Both the position numbers and the translations under genes were made by a program. The notes under the pieces were generated by a model. That model was given only the letters and a program-made list of their open reading frames with translations. It was not told where the DNA came from and made no database searches. A stretch of DNA of 64,000 bases. It comes from Nitrospira sp. UBA6493 (lineage in GTDB: Bacteria > Nitrospirota > Nitrospiria > Nitrospirales > Nitrospiraceae). The stretch covers positions 79,711 to 143,710 of the forward strand of contig DJMJ01000024.1 of NCBI GenBank assembly GCA_002435325.1. Reading direction: 5' to 3'. Shown here in pieces: positions 26,160 to 35,955 of the stretch. Numbering within the stretch: the stretch's first letter is position 1; every line of letters starts with the position of its first letter.

Positions 26160-27923
26160 ATGCGTCACACTTGTTCACTTCATAGAGAACATTCTGCCGC
26201 CCCTCCACGACCTCGCGCCAACGCCGGGTTTCTTGGTGTGCTGCTGACGGTGCTCTTCTTGACGAATCCGCTCGCCGATGCGGAGGAACCTTCGGCTCTC
26301 TCGCCGGAGCACATTGCCCAACAGGCCAAAACCCTGTGGGACAGCGGGGCAATTGCCGTTGCTCTCGATCTACTTGACCAAGGCATTCTTGATCACCCTC
26401 AGGCCCTCGCCCTGAATAAATTACGCGGCGATATTCTCGCCACTTCGCGGGGTCCGGGGGAAGCCGTACAAGCCTATGACACCGTCCTGGCACAAAACCC
26501 GTCCGCCGTGGACGTCCGATGGGCCAAGTGGAGCGTACTGACTCGGTGGGGACAGGCACAAGCCTCTATCACTGAATTACACCGCATCGCACAAGCGGAT
26601 GCCCAGAATCCCCTGATTCACTTGCGGCTGGCCCAAGAGCTTCGCAAACTGGACCGTCTCGAGGAATCTCTTCCCTCATATCGAACAGCCGTCGAACTGG
26701 CCCCGGATTTACTGACCTGGCGTTTAGCGCTGGCCCGAGCTCACTTTGACCTTCTGGACTATCAGGCCGCCGACAGCGACGTGCAATATGTTCTCCGGAA
26801 AATGCCGTCAGGCTCGCCGCTGGAGCTTCCGGCCAAGGCGCTGCTCTCACTGATCGATGGCTCCTCAATGGAGCGAGGCCGTCGGTTTGAGCGCATCCTC
26901 ACTCCCGATGCAACCGAGGCGCAACTGAAAGAATGGGCTTTTCTTCGCGCGGACGCCTGGCGGCTGTTCTCCGACAGGCAGTACCAGGCCGCCGAGCCGA
27001 TCTATCGTAAGATGCTCGCGCTCAACCCTAAGGATCCCACGGCCACGTATCAGTTTGGGATGACCCTTATGCAACTCGGAAAATGCAAAGAAGCCCTCAA
27101 CATTTTCCGAAAGCTCTCCGATCTTGACGCCACCGAAGAAGAGTACACAGATTCCGTGTTTCGCATGGGCCAATGCCTGGTCAATTTGGAGCGGTGGGAG
27201 GACGCCTTCGTACACTTTCAAACGCTCTATGACTCCGCGGTGGAATTTGAAAAGACCTATAAAGACGTCGAGCTCCCTCCGGGAACACGGGTATTGAACA
27301 AAAAGAAGCTGTCCGAATGGCTGGACAAGGTGCGTCCCCATGTCCCCCACTGGGAAACACTGAAGAGCGCGGAACCCGCGGCCAGTCCGGTGGTTGATAC
27401 TCCCCCCTCCCCCGCAGTCCCGCCGGAAGTGGAGCTCTACAACCGAGTCATCGAGCGACTGAGGCCCCAGAAACTATTGGACACCACGGCGGCGCTGGCA
27501 GGAAGAGACGCCGACTTTAGCCTGTTCCGATTCGTGATCCCCGCAGGAAAAGTCATGCGGGACGATTACCCCACAGGGGCTCACGAATTTATCCCCCTCA
27601 ATGTTGGAGACAGTTTTCCGACGACCCAACCCGTAATCTATTTAGTCTTTCGACTGGTCTCGGACTCTTATGATGCAGTCCCCCTCTCGGCGCACTGTTT
27701 TCTCGAAACAGCCGAGATGAGCGGACAGCCGCGCCTCATCACTCGCGACAGCGTCTTGATGGCCATGAGCGACCAATCCGGCTACTTTACGTTACTCCCA
27801 GCTGAAACCGGCTGGACTCCTGGGATCTACCGTTGCGGGCTGTTTGCAGGCGACCGCCCCTCTGCCTATACGCAGGTCGATGAAGTCCGGTTCCGGATCG
27901 TCGAGACTCGCCCGGCGTCGTGA
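26160..27923 (+). CDS. Exported TPR-repeat protein
   Basis: 587 residues. A hydrophobic segment (FLGVLLTVLFLTNPLADA, about residues 24-41) suggests export. About eight TPR-like helical pairs follow up to residue ~400 (for example YQAAEPIYRKMLALNPKDPT). A Pro-rich hinge (PVVDTPPSPAVPPE) leads to a C-terminal domain of about 150 residues with Cys-containing strands (LSAHCFLETAEM, WTPGIYRCGLFAGD) that I do not recognise. TPR arrays mediate protein contacts. The first codon is uncertain: ATG 26160 lacks a clear ribosome-binding site. Confidence 0.75.
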   Translation: MRHTCSLHREHSAAPPRPRANAGFLGVLLTVLFLTNPLADAEEPSALSPEHIAQQAKTLWDSGAIAVALDLLDQGILDHPQALALNKLRGDILATSRGPGEAVQAYDTVLAQNPSAVDVRWAKWSVLTRWGQAQASITELHRIAQADAQNPLIHLRLAQELRKLDRLEESLPSYRTAVELAPDLLTWRLALARAHFDLLDYQAADSDVQYVLRKMPSGSPLELPAKALLSLIDGSSMERGRRFERILTPDATEAQLKEWAFLRADAWRLFSDRQYQAAEPIYRKMLALNPKDPTATYQFGMTLMQLGKCKEALNIFRKLSDLDATEEEYTDSVFRMGQCLVNLERWEDAFVHFQTLYDSAVEFEKTYKDVELPPGTRVLNKKKLSEWLDKVRPHVPHWETLKSAEPAASPVVDTPPSPAVPPEVELYNRVIERLRPQKLLDTTAALAGRDADFSLFRFVIPAGKVMRDDYPTGAHEFIPLNVGDSFPTTQPVIYLVFRLVSDSYDAVPLSAHCFLETAEMSGQPRLITRDSVLMAMSDQSGYFTLLPAETGWTPGIYRCGLFAGDRPSAYTQVDEVRFRIVETRPAS

Positions 27924-28004
27924 GCCAGATTCTTACGACTGGTCTTTTTCTTGGATTGGATGCGTGAACCGGCAGACAGGGTCGAGTGGATTTCAAGCGA
28001 CTGA

Positions 28005-28958
28005 TTACTCTTGCCGGCTCCGGACTGCGTAACACCCTCTAAACGTCTCCCCGGGAACCAGGCGTTTCAATCCCCACTCCGGATGATTGAAGGCATCCGT
28101 CGCGCACGTCATCGGCTCGATTGCGAAGGCGCGGCGCGGGACCTCAGCAATCGCGTCGCCCGTGTAAACCACCACTGCTGAAAATGACTGGTCCATGACC
28201 ACCTCAACGACACGCCTGCTCATCGGATGACGCAGTGAGGCCGTAGCCATCCCCTCCGCATCCCGCTCAAGCCGCACATAGCAGTGGTTGAAGCGGCGCT
28301 GGCCGATAGGTCGAGCCTTACGATAATCCCACTCGGTCCCGGCTGCGTCGATGACTCGCCCAGTCGGGGCAAGCCGTTCGTTGAATTCCAAAAACGCCGC
28401 GCCGGGAATCTTCGCCTCGGCCTCATCGACCAGCTCCGTGCCAACCGTGAAGTAGGGATGAAATCCGACTCCGACCGGCGCCGCCTGGCTCCCGGCATTC
28501 CGCACGGCGAACGAACAGGACAGGCCTTGGCGATCCAAGGCATACGTAACGCGACAATCGAGCGTAAACGGATAGCCCCGAGGGCCGTAGGTCGCGGCAT
28601 CGAGACGGATCTCGAACGCGGCGCTCCGGGCATCGGCCTGCGCGAGGCGCCAAGGCAGCGCCCGCACAAACCCGTGGATCGCATTGGGCCCTTCCTTGTC
28701 ATTCCGGTCGAGCTGCAAGACCTGTCCGTCAAACGAGTAGCGGCCCTCCGCAATACGTCCTGGGAAAGGAATGAGCACGTCCCCCTGGCCACCCTTCTTA
28801 TTGCCGCCCCCCGAATAGCCCCAGACGATATCGGTTTCAACACCGCGAGATTCGACGACAAAATACCGCCGTAAGGACGCCCCCCAGGGCGACACCACCG
28901 CGCGCTGCTGGTCGAATGACAGGCGGATTTCAGTGTCCGGTGTAACATCGCTCATCAT
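28005..28958 (-). CDS. Aldose 1-epimerase family protein
   Basis: 317 residues with the galactose-mutarotase beta-supersandwich pattern: VLIPFPGRIAEGRYSFDGQV (sugar-binding Arg), NAIHGFVRALPW (catalytic-site His), GVGFHPYFTVG (second His), and AFAIEPMTCATDAFN near the general-base Glu. It interconverts alpha and beta anomers of an aldose; the sugar is not predictable. It starts ATGATG at 28958/28955 with GAGGTGG upstream. It appears monocistronic. Confidence 0.85.
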   Translation of the reverse strand: MMSDVTPDTEIRLSFDQQRAVVSPWGASLRRYFVVESRGVETDIVWGYSGGGNKKGGQGDVLIPFPGRIAEGRYSFDGQVLQLDRNDKEGPNAIHGFVRALPWRLAQADARSAAFEIRLDAATYGPRGYPFTLDCRVTYALDRQGLSCSFAVRNAGSQAAPVGVGFHPYFTVGTELVDEAEAKIPGAAFLEFNERLAPTGRVIDAAGTEWDYRKARPIGQRRFNHCYVRLERDAEGMATASLRHPMSRRVVEVVMDQSFSAVVVYTGDAIAEVPRRAFAIEPMTCATDAFNHPEWGLKRLVPGETFRGCYAVRSRQE

Positions 28959-29090
28959 GCCACCTCGGTCTTTCCTCGATATTCCGTGACGTATTTATGA
29001 CGCAACTACCACGCCTCAATACCAACAGAACGCTGGCTGATGAGAACGCATTCCATAGATATTTTTTAGAGGGGAGGACCGACACCATCT

Positions 29091-29378
29091 CTACATGGGG
29101 ATGTCTCTGGTTCCATCGTAGGCGTTGTTCGACTGGAATGACACCTTAACCGTATCGCCATTCTTGACGACCGTATCTTCCGTGCCGACTTTCTTATTCA
29201 CCGTGATCAGCGCCTCGCGGCTGGCGATAAACCGGAGCAGCGGGCCGAGTTGATCGGCATTGGCTTCGATCAATTTCCTCACCGTCGTAACCTCGCTCGT
29301 CTCAATGGAGAACTCATTCTCCCCCACTGCCTCTTGGAGGGTCCTGCCGAATACCAGTACAGTCACCATATCAATCAT
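29091..29378 (-). CDS. MoaD/ThiS-like beta-grasp protein lacking the C-terminal GG
   Basis: 95 residues with AAGGAA before the ATG. The sequence (MVTVLVFGRTLQEAVGENEF, VTTVRKLIEANADQLGPLL, ITVNKKVGTEDTVVKNGDTV) fits the ubiquitin-like fold of sulfur carriers MoaD and ThiS. Those end in Gly-Gly, which is adenylated and thiocarboxylated; this one ends in YDGTRDIPM, so it cannot act as a normal sulfur carrier unless processed. It lies 46 bases after the diheme cytochrome gene, probably in the same operon. Confidence 0.7.
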   Translation of the reverse strand: MIDMVTVLVFGRTLQEAVGENEFSIETSEVTTVRKLIEANADQLGPLLRFIASREALITVNKKVGTEDTVVKNGDTVKVSFQSNNAYDGTRDIPM

Positions 29379-29424
29379 CGTTCCTTCCTACTGACGCGCG
29401 GCGAACGGACAACGTCGCTCTTCC

Positions 29425-29658
29425 TCAGCGCGCATGACAACGGAAACAATCCTGGCGTTTAGGGTGCCGGTCCGGGAGCGGCTTGGCGGCACCGGCCTGG
29501 TGGCACGTCACACAATCCTTTTCAACCACAATGGCCTGATGCTCCGCATTCTTAGGAATGACGGGGTTGCGATCCTTCGGCGTCGGCAACAACGACACCC
29601 CTACCACCACGGCCACGGCAAACAGCACGAACAGCCAATCGACTTTTCTCAGCTTCAT
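29425..29658 (-). CDS. Small membrane-anchored diheme cytochrome c
   Basis: 77 residues. An uncleaved N-terminal membrane helix (VDWLFVLFAVAVVVGVSLL) is followed by two heme sites, CVTCH and CFRCH, in a short periplasmic domain, with His residues (AEHQAI, RHPKRQ) that could serve as distal ligands. The ATG overlaps the stop of the FAD/Fe-S oxidoreductase gene (ATGA), so the cytochrome is probably its electron acceptor or a relay to the respiratory chain (inference). Confidence 0.85.
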   Translation of the reverse strand: MKLRKVDWLFVLFAVAVVVGVSLLPTPKDRNPVIPKNAEHQAIVVEKDCVTCHQAGAAKPLPDRHPKRQDCFRCHAR

Positions 29659-32498
29659 CTCGGGGTCGCTTTCTGATCATCGGCCGCTTCGTAGGATTCT
29701 TGGAGAAGCTGCGCCACATGCTTCACGTCGGCCTTGCCCTTCAATCCGTGCTTCAATTGAATCATACAGGCCGGGCAGCTCGTCGCCACGACGTCAGCCC
29801 CCGCCTGATTAATCGCCCGCGCTTTCCGCTCGAAGATCTTCTGCGAGGTGTCGTAATCCTTCACCAGGAACGTCCCAGCCCCGCCGGCGCAGCGGTCAGC
29901 ATCGGGCATCTCCACATACTGCACCCCAGGCAAGCCCGACAGAATCTTGCGCGGCTCTTTTGTCACGCCCGCAGCACGCAAATGACAGGAAGAGTGATAG
30001 GTCACACGCGTCGTCCCGCTCGCCGCCGCAGCCATCGCGGGATGCGCGGAGGACCGGCTGACAAATTCTGCGATATGCACCACTTTCTTCGCCAACCCCT
30101 CCGCCTGCCGTCGCTCCTCGCCCTCGTCAAAAAGGGCCGGATAGTCCTTCAACATGAGCGTACAGGAGGCACAGCCTGTCACAACGGTATCGTACGAAGC
30201 AAACGAGGCAAGGTTGAAGCGCGCGCCTTCTCGAGCCAAATCTTGATGCCCGTAGGTTTGCACCGGCGTCCCCGAGCAGCGCTGCGGCGGGAGCGCCGGC
30301 TCGACGCCGTGCTTACGTAAGACCGCAATCACCGCGTCGCCCACCCCGTCGTCAAAATAGTTCGCAGCGCAGCCATGAAAGTAGGCAACGCCTCCCGCAG
30401 CCGGTATTGCTCCATCGCGTGGAACCAGATCGGCATGCCGGTCACGCAGATGACGCACAGCCAGTCGGGGCAGCAGAAGGTCGTGCGGCAATTTCGCCGT
30501 CGGCGCGAGCAACTTCATCACAGGAGTCGAAACCCATTCCAGAATCTGCCGGACCAGTGGCCGATCCCAAAGCGGCTGAGTTTTCCCCAACAGCCGCAGC
30601 AAGGCCCCGAAGGGCTCCCCGCTCGCCTGCCACCGGAATATCCACCCGGCCAGCCGGTTGGGATGCTCAGCGCGTTTCTTCAAGATAAGATCAGAGACAT
30701 CGACGCCAGCCGGACAGGCCGTGCGGCAGGACTTGCAGTTCAGACAGGATTCCACCACCCGCTTTGAGTTGAGATAGCTGTAATCCTTCGACGTCACGAT
30801 CTCAAACCAGCCCCGTGAGCTCATATCCTCCGATTGGAACACATCGTAGACCGGACAGACGGCATTGCACTTGGCGCAAGTCGCGCAGGACTTGGACAAC
30901 CTGGTGTAGTCAATATGTTCGGTGAACGAGGCCTCGCTGATTTTGATGCCGGGATTGAGCACACCGGCAGGATCGAAGCTCTGTTTGACCTGGACAAACA
31001 GATTATAGAGATCCTCACCAAACATCTTCCTGACATACTCGGCGCGAATCCGTCCGTCGCCATGTTCGCCGCAGATCGATCCGCCAAAGCGATTCAAGAC
31101 GGCACTATGAATCTCATAATACCCATGAACAATCTTATCGAAGTCATCGGAATCGTTCACGTCTAGAAGCGGGACTATGTGCGCATTCCCATTGCCGATA
31201 TGCCCGAAAATCGCCACCGGCACCTGTTGCCCCACGAAGAACTCCTCCAGATAGCGGATCAATTCGCTGATCCGATCCGCCGGCACCACCACATCATCCA
31301 CGAAATTGATCGGCTTCTTACGCGGATCGAACCGATAGAGTGTCGGATACAAGGCCTTGCGCGCCTTCCACAATTGTTCACGCTGCTCCTGATCGAATGC
31401 CAGCGTCAGGTCAGCGGCCAAGCGGAAGGGCCGGCAGACCGCCGCCATGCGATCCGCCTGTTCCCGGAGATCAACATCCAAGGAATTGGCATCCAATTCG
31501 GCCAGCAAGGTCGCGGCCGCATCGGCGGGAATGCCGTGCTTCGCCCGCCCGATCAGATCCAGCGTATTGGCATCCATAACCTCCAGCGCGCTCGGCTCCA
31601 GTGCGAGCAGCGCCGGTACCGCCGCCCCCACATCCTCCAGATGCCGGAAATGAATGAGCGCCGTCAGCGTGGCCTTCGGCTTCTCAACCAGACGAAGGGT
31701 GGCTTCACTCACGACGCCGAGCGTACCCTCGCTGCCGACGAACAGCTTGGGCAGATCGAACTCCCCCCTTGCCAGCCCATCGACTAGCCCAAACAAATTA
31801 TAGCCGCAGCTATTCTTGCTGACCGTCGGGCGCTTGGCTGAAATTGCACCAGCCTGCCCTTGCACAAGGCTCAAGACCGTCCGCAATGCCGGGGTGGAGG
31901 CAAGCAGCCCCGTCAACACAGGATCATTCAAAGCATAGGCCTTCGCCTCAAGCCACGTACTGGATTCGAGACAGACCCGTAGACGGGAAACATTGTCCTT
32001 CACCGCCCCATACCGCAGCGTATGCGGCCCGGCTGAATTATTGGCCAACATGCCGCCCAGCTTGCACATGTCGCCGCTGGAGGGATCGGGCCCAAAAAGC
32101 AGCCCCTGCCGCGCGATCTGTTTATTCAACTCCGCCAGGACGATTCCCGGCTGCACCCTGGCCCAACGCTCGTCCTGATTCACTTCGAGGAGGCGATTCA
32201 TCCGGGACACATCGAGAATGATTCCGCTTCCGACCGCCGATCCGGTGAGATTCGTGCCCGCCGCCCGCGGCGTGAGGGGAATGCCGCGTGGCACGGCATA
32301 GGCCACCGTCGCGGCAATATCGTCCTCCGACTCTGCCAGCACCACCGCCTTGGGCTCCATGCGATAAATGCTGGCATCCACGGCATAGGCCGTTTTGGTC
32401 GGGAAATCGTCTTTGACCTTGTCGGCTCCCAGCGCCGCACGCAGATCGGCGGCAATGGCGTGGGAGCGGTCTGGGAGAATGAGAGTTGGTGCGCTCAT
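29655..32498 (-). CDS. FAD-linked and iron-sulfur 2-hydroxyacid dehydrogenase (GlcD-GlpC-type fusion)
   Basis: 947 residues. Residues ~45-520 form a GlcD-type FAD domain (VPRGIPLTPRAAGTNLTGSA; FGHIGNGNAHIVPL; SICGEHGDGRIR). Two 4Fe-4S sites follow (CATCAKCNAVCP near 538; CLNCKSCRTACP near 585). The last third has two CCG-type cysteine-rich modules (YFHGCAANYFDDGVG; DRCAGGAGTF). Such fusions oxidise D-lactate, D-2-hydroxyglutarate or glycolate and pass electrons to a membrane carrier. The 4-base overlap with the diheme cytochrome gene supports this. A 2-hydroxyacid dehydrogenase gene lies divergently upstream, suggesting linked hydroxyacid or glyoxylate metabolism. Confidence 0.9.
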   Translation of the reverse strand: MSAPTLILPDRSHAIAADLRAALGADKVKDDFPTKTAYAVDASIYRMEPKAVVLAESEDDIAATVAYAVPRGIPLTPRAAGTNLTGSAVGSGIILDVSRMNRLLEVNQDERWARVQPGIVLAELNKQIARQGLLFGPDPSSGDMCKLGGMLANNSAGPHTLRYGAVKDNVSRLRVCLESSTWLEAKAYALNDPVLTGLLASTPALRTVLSLVQGQAGAISAKRPTVSKNSCGYNLFGLVDGLARGEFDLPKLFVGSEGTLGVVSEATLRLVEKPKATLTALIHFRHLEDVGAAVPALLALEPSALEVMDANTLDLIGRAKHGIPADAAATLLAELDANSLDVDLREQADRMAAVCRPFRLAADLTLAFDQEQREQLWKARKALYPTLYRFDPRKKPINFVDDVVVPADRISELIRYLEEFFVGQQVPVAIFGHIGNGNAHIVPLLDVNDSDDFDKIVHGYYEIHSAVLNRFGGSICGEHGDGRIRAEYVRKMFGEDLYNLFVQVKQSFDPAGVLNPGIKISEASFTEHIDYTRLSKSCATCAKCNAVCPVYDVFQSEDMSSRGWFEIVTSKDYSYLNSKRVVESCLNCKSCRTACPAGVDVSDLILKKRAEHPNRLAGWIFRWQASGEPFGALLRLLGKTQPLWDRPLVRQILEWVSTPVMKLLAPTAKLPHDLLLPRLAVRHLRDRHADLVPRDGAIPAAGGVAYFHGCAANYFDDGVGDAVIAVLRKHGVEPALPPQRCSGTPVQTYGHQDLAREGARFNLASFASYDTVVTGCASCTLMLKDYPALFDEGEERRQAEGLAKKVVHIAEFVSRSSAHPAMAAAASGTTRVTYHSSCHLRAAGVTKEPRKILSGLPGVQYVEMPDADRCAGGAGTFLVKDYDTSQKIFERKARAINQAGADVVATSCPACMIQLKHGLKGKADVKHVAQLLQESYEAADDQKATPR

Positions 32499-32604
32499 GA
32501 AAGCTCGTGGCGCATTCTAGACGGTCCCAGCGAGAAAGAACAAGCCGGCGGTTGTTGCTGGAACCACGATTCCCCTACAATGCGGCCTCGCTCACGAGGA
32601 CACG

Positions 32605-33567
32605 ATGCCGCTTTCCTCAATCTATATCACTCGCCTGCTCCCTGCTCCCATCATGGAGGCAATCCGTACTTGCTATGTGCTGGTCTCGGAACCGCGCGAG
32701 GGTGACATTCCCACCACCGAGGCCATGCGACGCGGGTTTGCTGATGCCCATGCGGTCATCTGCACGCTGGCGGACCCAATCACCGATGAGCTCCTCGCCG
32801 CAGCGTCTCGCCTAAAAATCGTAGCGAACTACGCCGTGGGGTATAACAATATCGACGTGGCCGCCGCCACGAGACGAGGCATCGTGGTGACAAACACACC
32901 GGAGGTGCTGACCGATGCAACCGCCGATCTGACCTGGGCCTTGATGCTCGCCGTGGCCAGGCGCGTGGTCGAAGGTGATCGCTGGACCCGCTCCGGAACC
33001 TGGCCTGGCTGGGCCCCGACTCAGATGCTGGGTACCGATATCTCCGGAAAGACCTTGGGCATCATCGGGATGGGGCGCATCGGCCAGGCCGTCGCACGGC
33101 GGGCGGCGGGATTCGACATGCCGGTGCTCTATGCGAGCAGACACAGGCTGCCTCACCGCGCGCTCTATACCGGATGGAAACGAGCTTCGATTCGGCAGGT
33201 CATCGAACGGTCAGACTTCTTGTCGCTGCACGTACCCCTTACTGAATTAACCCGCCATCTGATCGGCGCCAAGGAGCTGGCCCTGATGAAACCCGGAGCC
33301 ATCCTCATCAACACGGCGCGCGGCCCGGTCGTGGACGAAGCGGCGCTGCTGGTGACGCTGCAACAAGGCACCTTCGCCGGTGCCGGACTGGATGTCTATG
33401 AGCGAGAACCGAGGATACAGGCTGGACTAGAACAACTGCCAAACGTGGTACTGTTGCCCCATTTAGGTTCTGCGACGCAACACACCCGGATCAAGATGGG
33501 GCTGATCTGCCTGGAGAATATTGCTGCGGTGCTGGGTGGACTCGCTCCGCTCAATCCGGTGAGCTAA
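32605..33567 (+). CDS. D-isomer-specific 2-hydroxyacid dehydrogenase (glyoxylate/hydroxypyruvate reductase type)
   Basis: 320 residues. NAD(P)-binding motif GIIGMGRIGQAVARRAAGFD. Substrate and catalytic residues are NYAVGYNNIDV, INTARGPVVDEAALL (Arg), DVYEREP (Glu) and LLPHLGSATQHTR (His). It probably reduces glyoxylate or hydroxypyruvate with NAD(P)H. It is transcribed away from the FAD/Fe-S dehydrogenase with about 106 bases between, and its stop touches the restored end of the convergent TPR gene. Confidence 0.88.
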   Translation: MPLSSIYITRLLPAPIMEAIRTCYVLVSEPREGDIPTTEAMRRGFADAHAVICTLADPITDELLAAASRLKIVANYAVGYNNIDVAAATRRGIVVTNTPEVLTDATADLTWALMLAVARRVVEGDRWTRSGTWPGWAPTQMLGTDISGKTLGIIGMGRIGQAVARRAAGFDMPVLYASRHRLPHRALYTGWKRASIRQVIERSDFLSLHVPLTELTRHLIGAKELALMKPGAILINTARGPVVDEAALLVTLQQGTFAGAGLDVYEREPRIQAGLEQLPNVVLLPHLGSATQHTRIKMGLICLENIAAVLGGLAPLNPVS

Positions 33568-35595
33568 CTCGCGAAGCGAAATTCGGTAGGCGTAGGATGG
33601 TACTTGCCTCGAAGCGATTCCAGCCGTTTCGGCACATCGTGGAATGACGGAATAGTCTCATAGGTCTGCGCGGCTTTTTCCCACCAAGGATTCCATTTCG
33701 TAGAGCATTCCGAGTTCATACCGAATCGCTTGCCCTTTCGCCCCCTGACAACGCGGGTCCGACAACACCGTTTCAAGACCCCGAATCGCCTGGCGATACT
33801 GATGCTGCTCTTTCATACAGACAGCGGTCATGAGGCAGGAATCGAGGTAGTAGGAGTCCGACGCCTTGGCGACATGAAATTCGTCCAGCGCATCGTCGTA
33901 CAACCCCATGTTCCTATAAGCGACCCCAAGCGTGTAGTGCGCTTCATAATCCGGCGGGTTCTGGGGCTGCGCGGAGGGCTGATCCGGCACAGCCGCAATG
34001 ACCGGCGGTTCCGCAGCCGGAATCGCTGGCAGCTCCTCGACAAGTGATATCTCCGTCGCCCCATTGTTGACCAGAGCCGGCGATTCACATTCGATAGAAT
34101 CAGAAGGCGGCGCCAGCTCTTCGACTGGTGACACCGACGCTGTGCTGGAATCCTCAACCACCTGCGTCGTCTCGAACACAACATCATTAACCGCAGCCGG
34201 CGATTCACACTCAACGGCATCAGGAGGCGGCGCCAGATGATCGAACGATGGCGCCTCGACCCCTCGCGCATCAACGACCGCATCAGGAGCGGCTCCCGCG
34301 AGGGAAAAGGCGGACTCGTCGGAAGCTGCCTCTGATACGGACCCCCTTGAGCAAGACTCCGGTTCAGCCTCGACTGCGGCTATCTCATTCAGCTGACCAG
34401 CGGATTCAGCCTCAGTCACGCCCCGCATCTTCACCGACAATCGGGCTACCAGGTCTGATCCTGGTGCAAGAGCTGTGACCTTTTCAAACAATTCCTCGTG
34501 CAAACTCTCCATCCCCGGCTCGGGATGGGCCAGGAGCAATTCGATGGCCTTGGAATATTGCTCCGCCGCTGCCGCCGCCTCTCCTTTTTCTTCAAACAGC
34601 TCCGCATACAACTCCAGCAATGGCACCGAATTGGGTTCAGCCGCGAGAAACTCCGCAATCAACGCTTCGGCCAGCGGATACTCCTGCGCGCGCAAGGCGG
34701 CCCCAGCCAGAAACCGATACTCACCCAGTGCGACCTGTATATCGCCGCGCAGCAAGTGCAGCCGGGCGAGCAACTGACAGACTTGAGGATTCCCCGGCTC
34801 CCGGGTAAGCAACTGATTCAAAATCGCCTCGGCCCCCGCATATTGCTGTTCATCCATCCGGCGGGCCGCTTCAGCCAGAAGATCCAACGACTCCGTGGCT
34901 TTTTCCGCCAAGGTCACAGGCCGTCCAGAAGACTCCCCATGCACCGATGGCGCTCCCCCCTTGGCTGCGCCTTCTACAAATTGCGCGGCTTCGCTATTCT
35001 TCGGATCGATCCGCAACACAGCCAAATAGGCATCCTTCGCCTCATCATACCGTCCTTGCGCCGATCGCTCACGGCCCAGCTGGAGATAGACCTTGGTGGC
35101 TTCATCCTGGAGGTTTTCCTGGAGACAGAGTTCGGCCACACGCTGTTGCGCATCCAGATTGGAGGGATCCTGGAGCACGATTTTCTTATAGATTTCCAGT
35201 GCTTCCTTGCCCTTCTGCTCCTTAAGATAATGCTTTCCCAAGGTCAGATAGTCTTGGACCGCGCTGCTGAGCAATCCGCGCTCGGCATTCAGATCGCCAA
35301 GATGACGATAGACTTCATAGCGGGTAGGATCGACTTTGAGAATCTTTTTGTAGGTGGCAATCGCTTTTAAGGTGGCGCCTTCGGCCCGGAATGCCGCTGC
35401 CGCTTGGAGAAAGGCCGTCACGGCTTTACCCACGCCGTTTCGCTTGAGGTAGAGATCGCCGATGGAGTTGTGCACGCTCCCGTCGTTTGGCACCTCATGT
35501 GCCAGTTTTTTCCATTCGGCAATGGCCGCATCGAACTGGCCGCGGGCGGCCAGCGACTGGGCGCTGTGCAATACCTTGCTACGGTCGAGAGCCAA
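33564..35595 (-). CDS. TPR-repeat protein with a C-terminal frameshift
   Basis: As read, the frame stops at 33658 (645 residues); after a one-base shift near 33680-33692 it continues as WWEKAAQTYETIPSFHDV to a TAG at 33564. The first end (MESLVGKSRADL) breaks a clear TPR motif, the shifted frame completes it. The start is TTG 35595, with AAGGAG 7 bases upstream; the in-frame ATG at 35670 lies too early. About ten TPR units occupy residues 1-400 and the last 100 residues; between them is an acidic linker with two near-identical repeats (LAPPPDAVECESPAAVN and LAPPSDSIECESPALVN). It is probably a scaffold protein. Confidence 0.75.
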
Positions 35596-35659
35596 TGACC
35601 ACTCCTTAGAAAAGAATACGCAAACGCTAACAGTCTCCCTCTCATTTGTAAACGAAAAT

Positions 35660-35704
35660 GGGAAAAACAAAGGGGCCTGCCTCCCCGAAGGAAGGACAGG
35701 CCCC
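35660..35704 (-). terminator. Intrinsic terminator of the cold-shock gene
   Basis: GGGGCCTG (35672-35679) pairs with CAGGCCCC (35697-35704), with further GGA/TCC pairing possible inside. Read on the minus strand the stem is followed by TTTGTTTTT, a good U-tract. It lies 32 bases after the cold-shock stop. Confidence 0.75.
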
Positions 35705-35736
35705 GATAGAACTGACGGATCTCCCTGGCGTCGCGC

Positions 35737-35955
35737 TTAGGATGCGGCGATCGCCGCCTTTAGCACATTGGCGGCTTGCGGTCCCTTGGCCCCCTGCACG
35801 ATATCAAACTCGACATTCTCGCCTTCCTTCAGGGTCTTAAATCCATCGCCTTGCAACGCCGAATAATGGACAAACACATCGTCCCCGCTATCGAGGCGGA
35901 TAAATCCAAACCCCTTCCGGTCGTTGAACCACTTCACCGTTCCTTTTGTCTTCAC
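35737..35955 (-). CDS. Cold-shock-domain protein
   Basis: 72 residues from GTG 35955, with GGAAGGGGGG just upstream. It is a single OB-fold with RNP motifs KGFGFI and DVFVHY, and the start KGTVKWFNDRKGF. It binds single-stranded nucleic acids and relieves RNA structure. The C-terminus is extended and Ala-rich (ANVLKAAIAAS). The longer upstream frame (to 36159) is untranslated leader, as is common for csp genes. Confidence 0.92.
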   Translation of the reverse strand: MKTKGTVKWFNDRKGFGFIRLDSGDDVFVHYSALQGDGFKTLKEGENVEFDIVQGAKGPQAANVLKAAIAAS

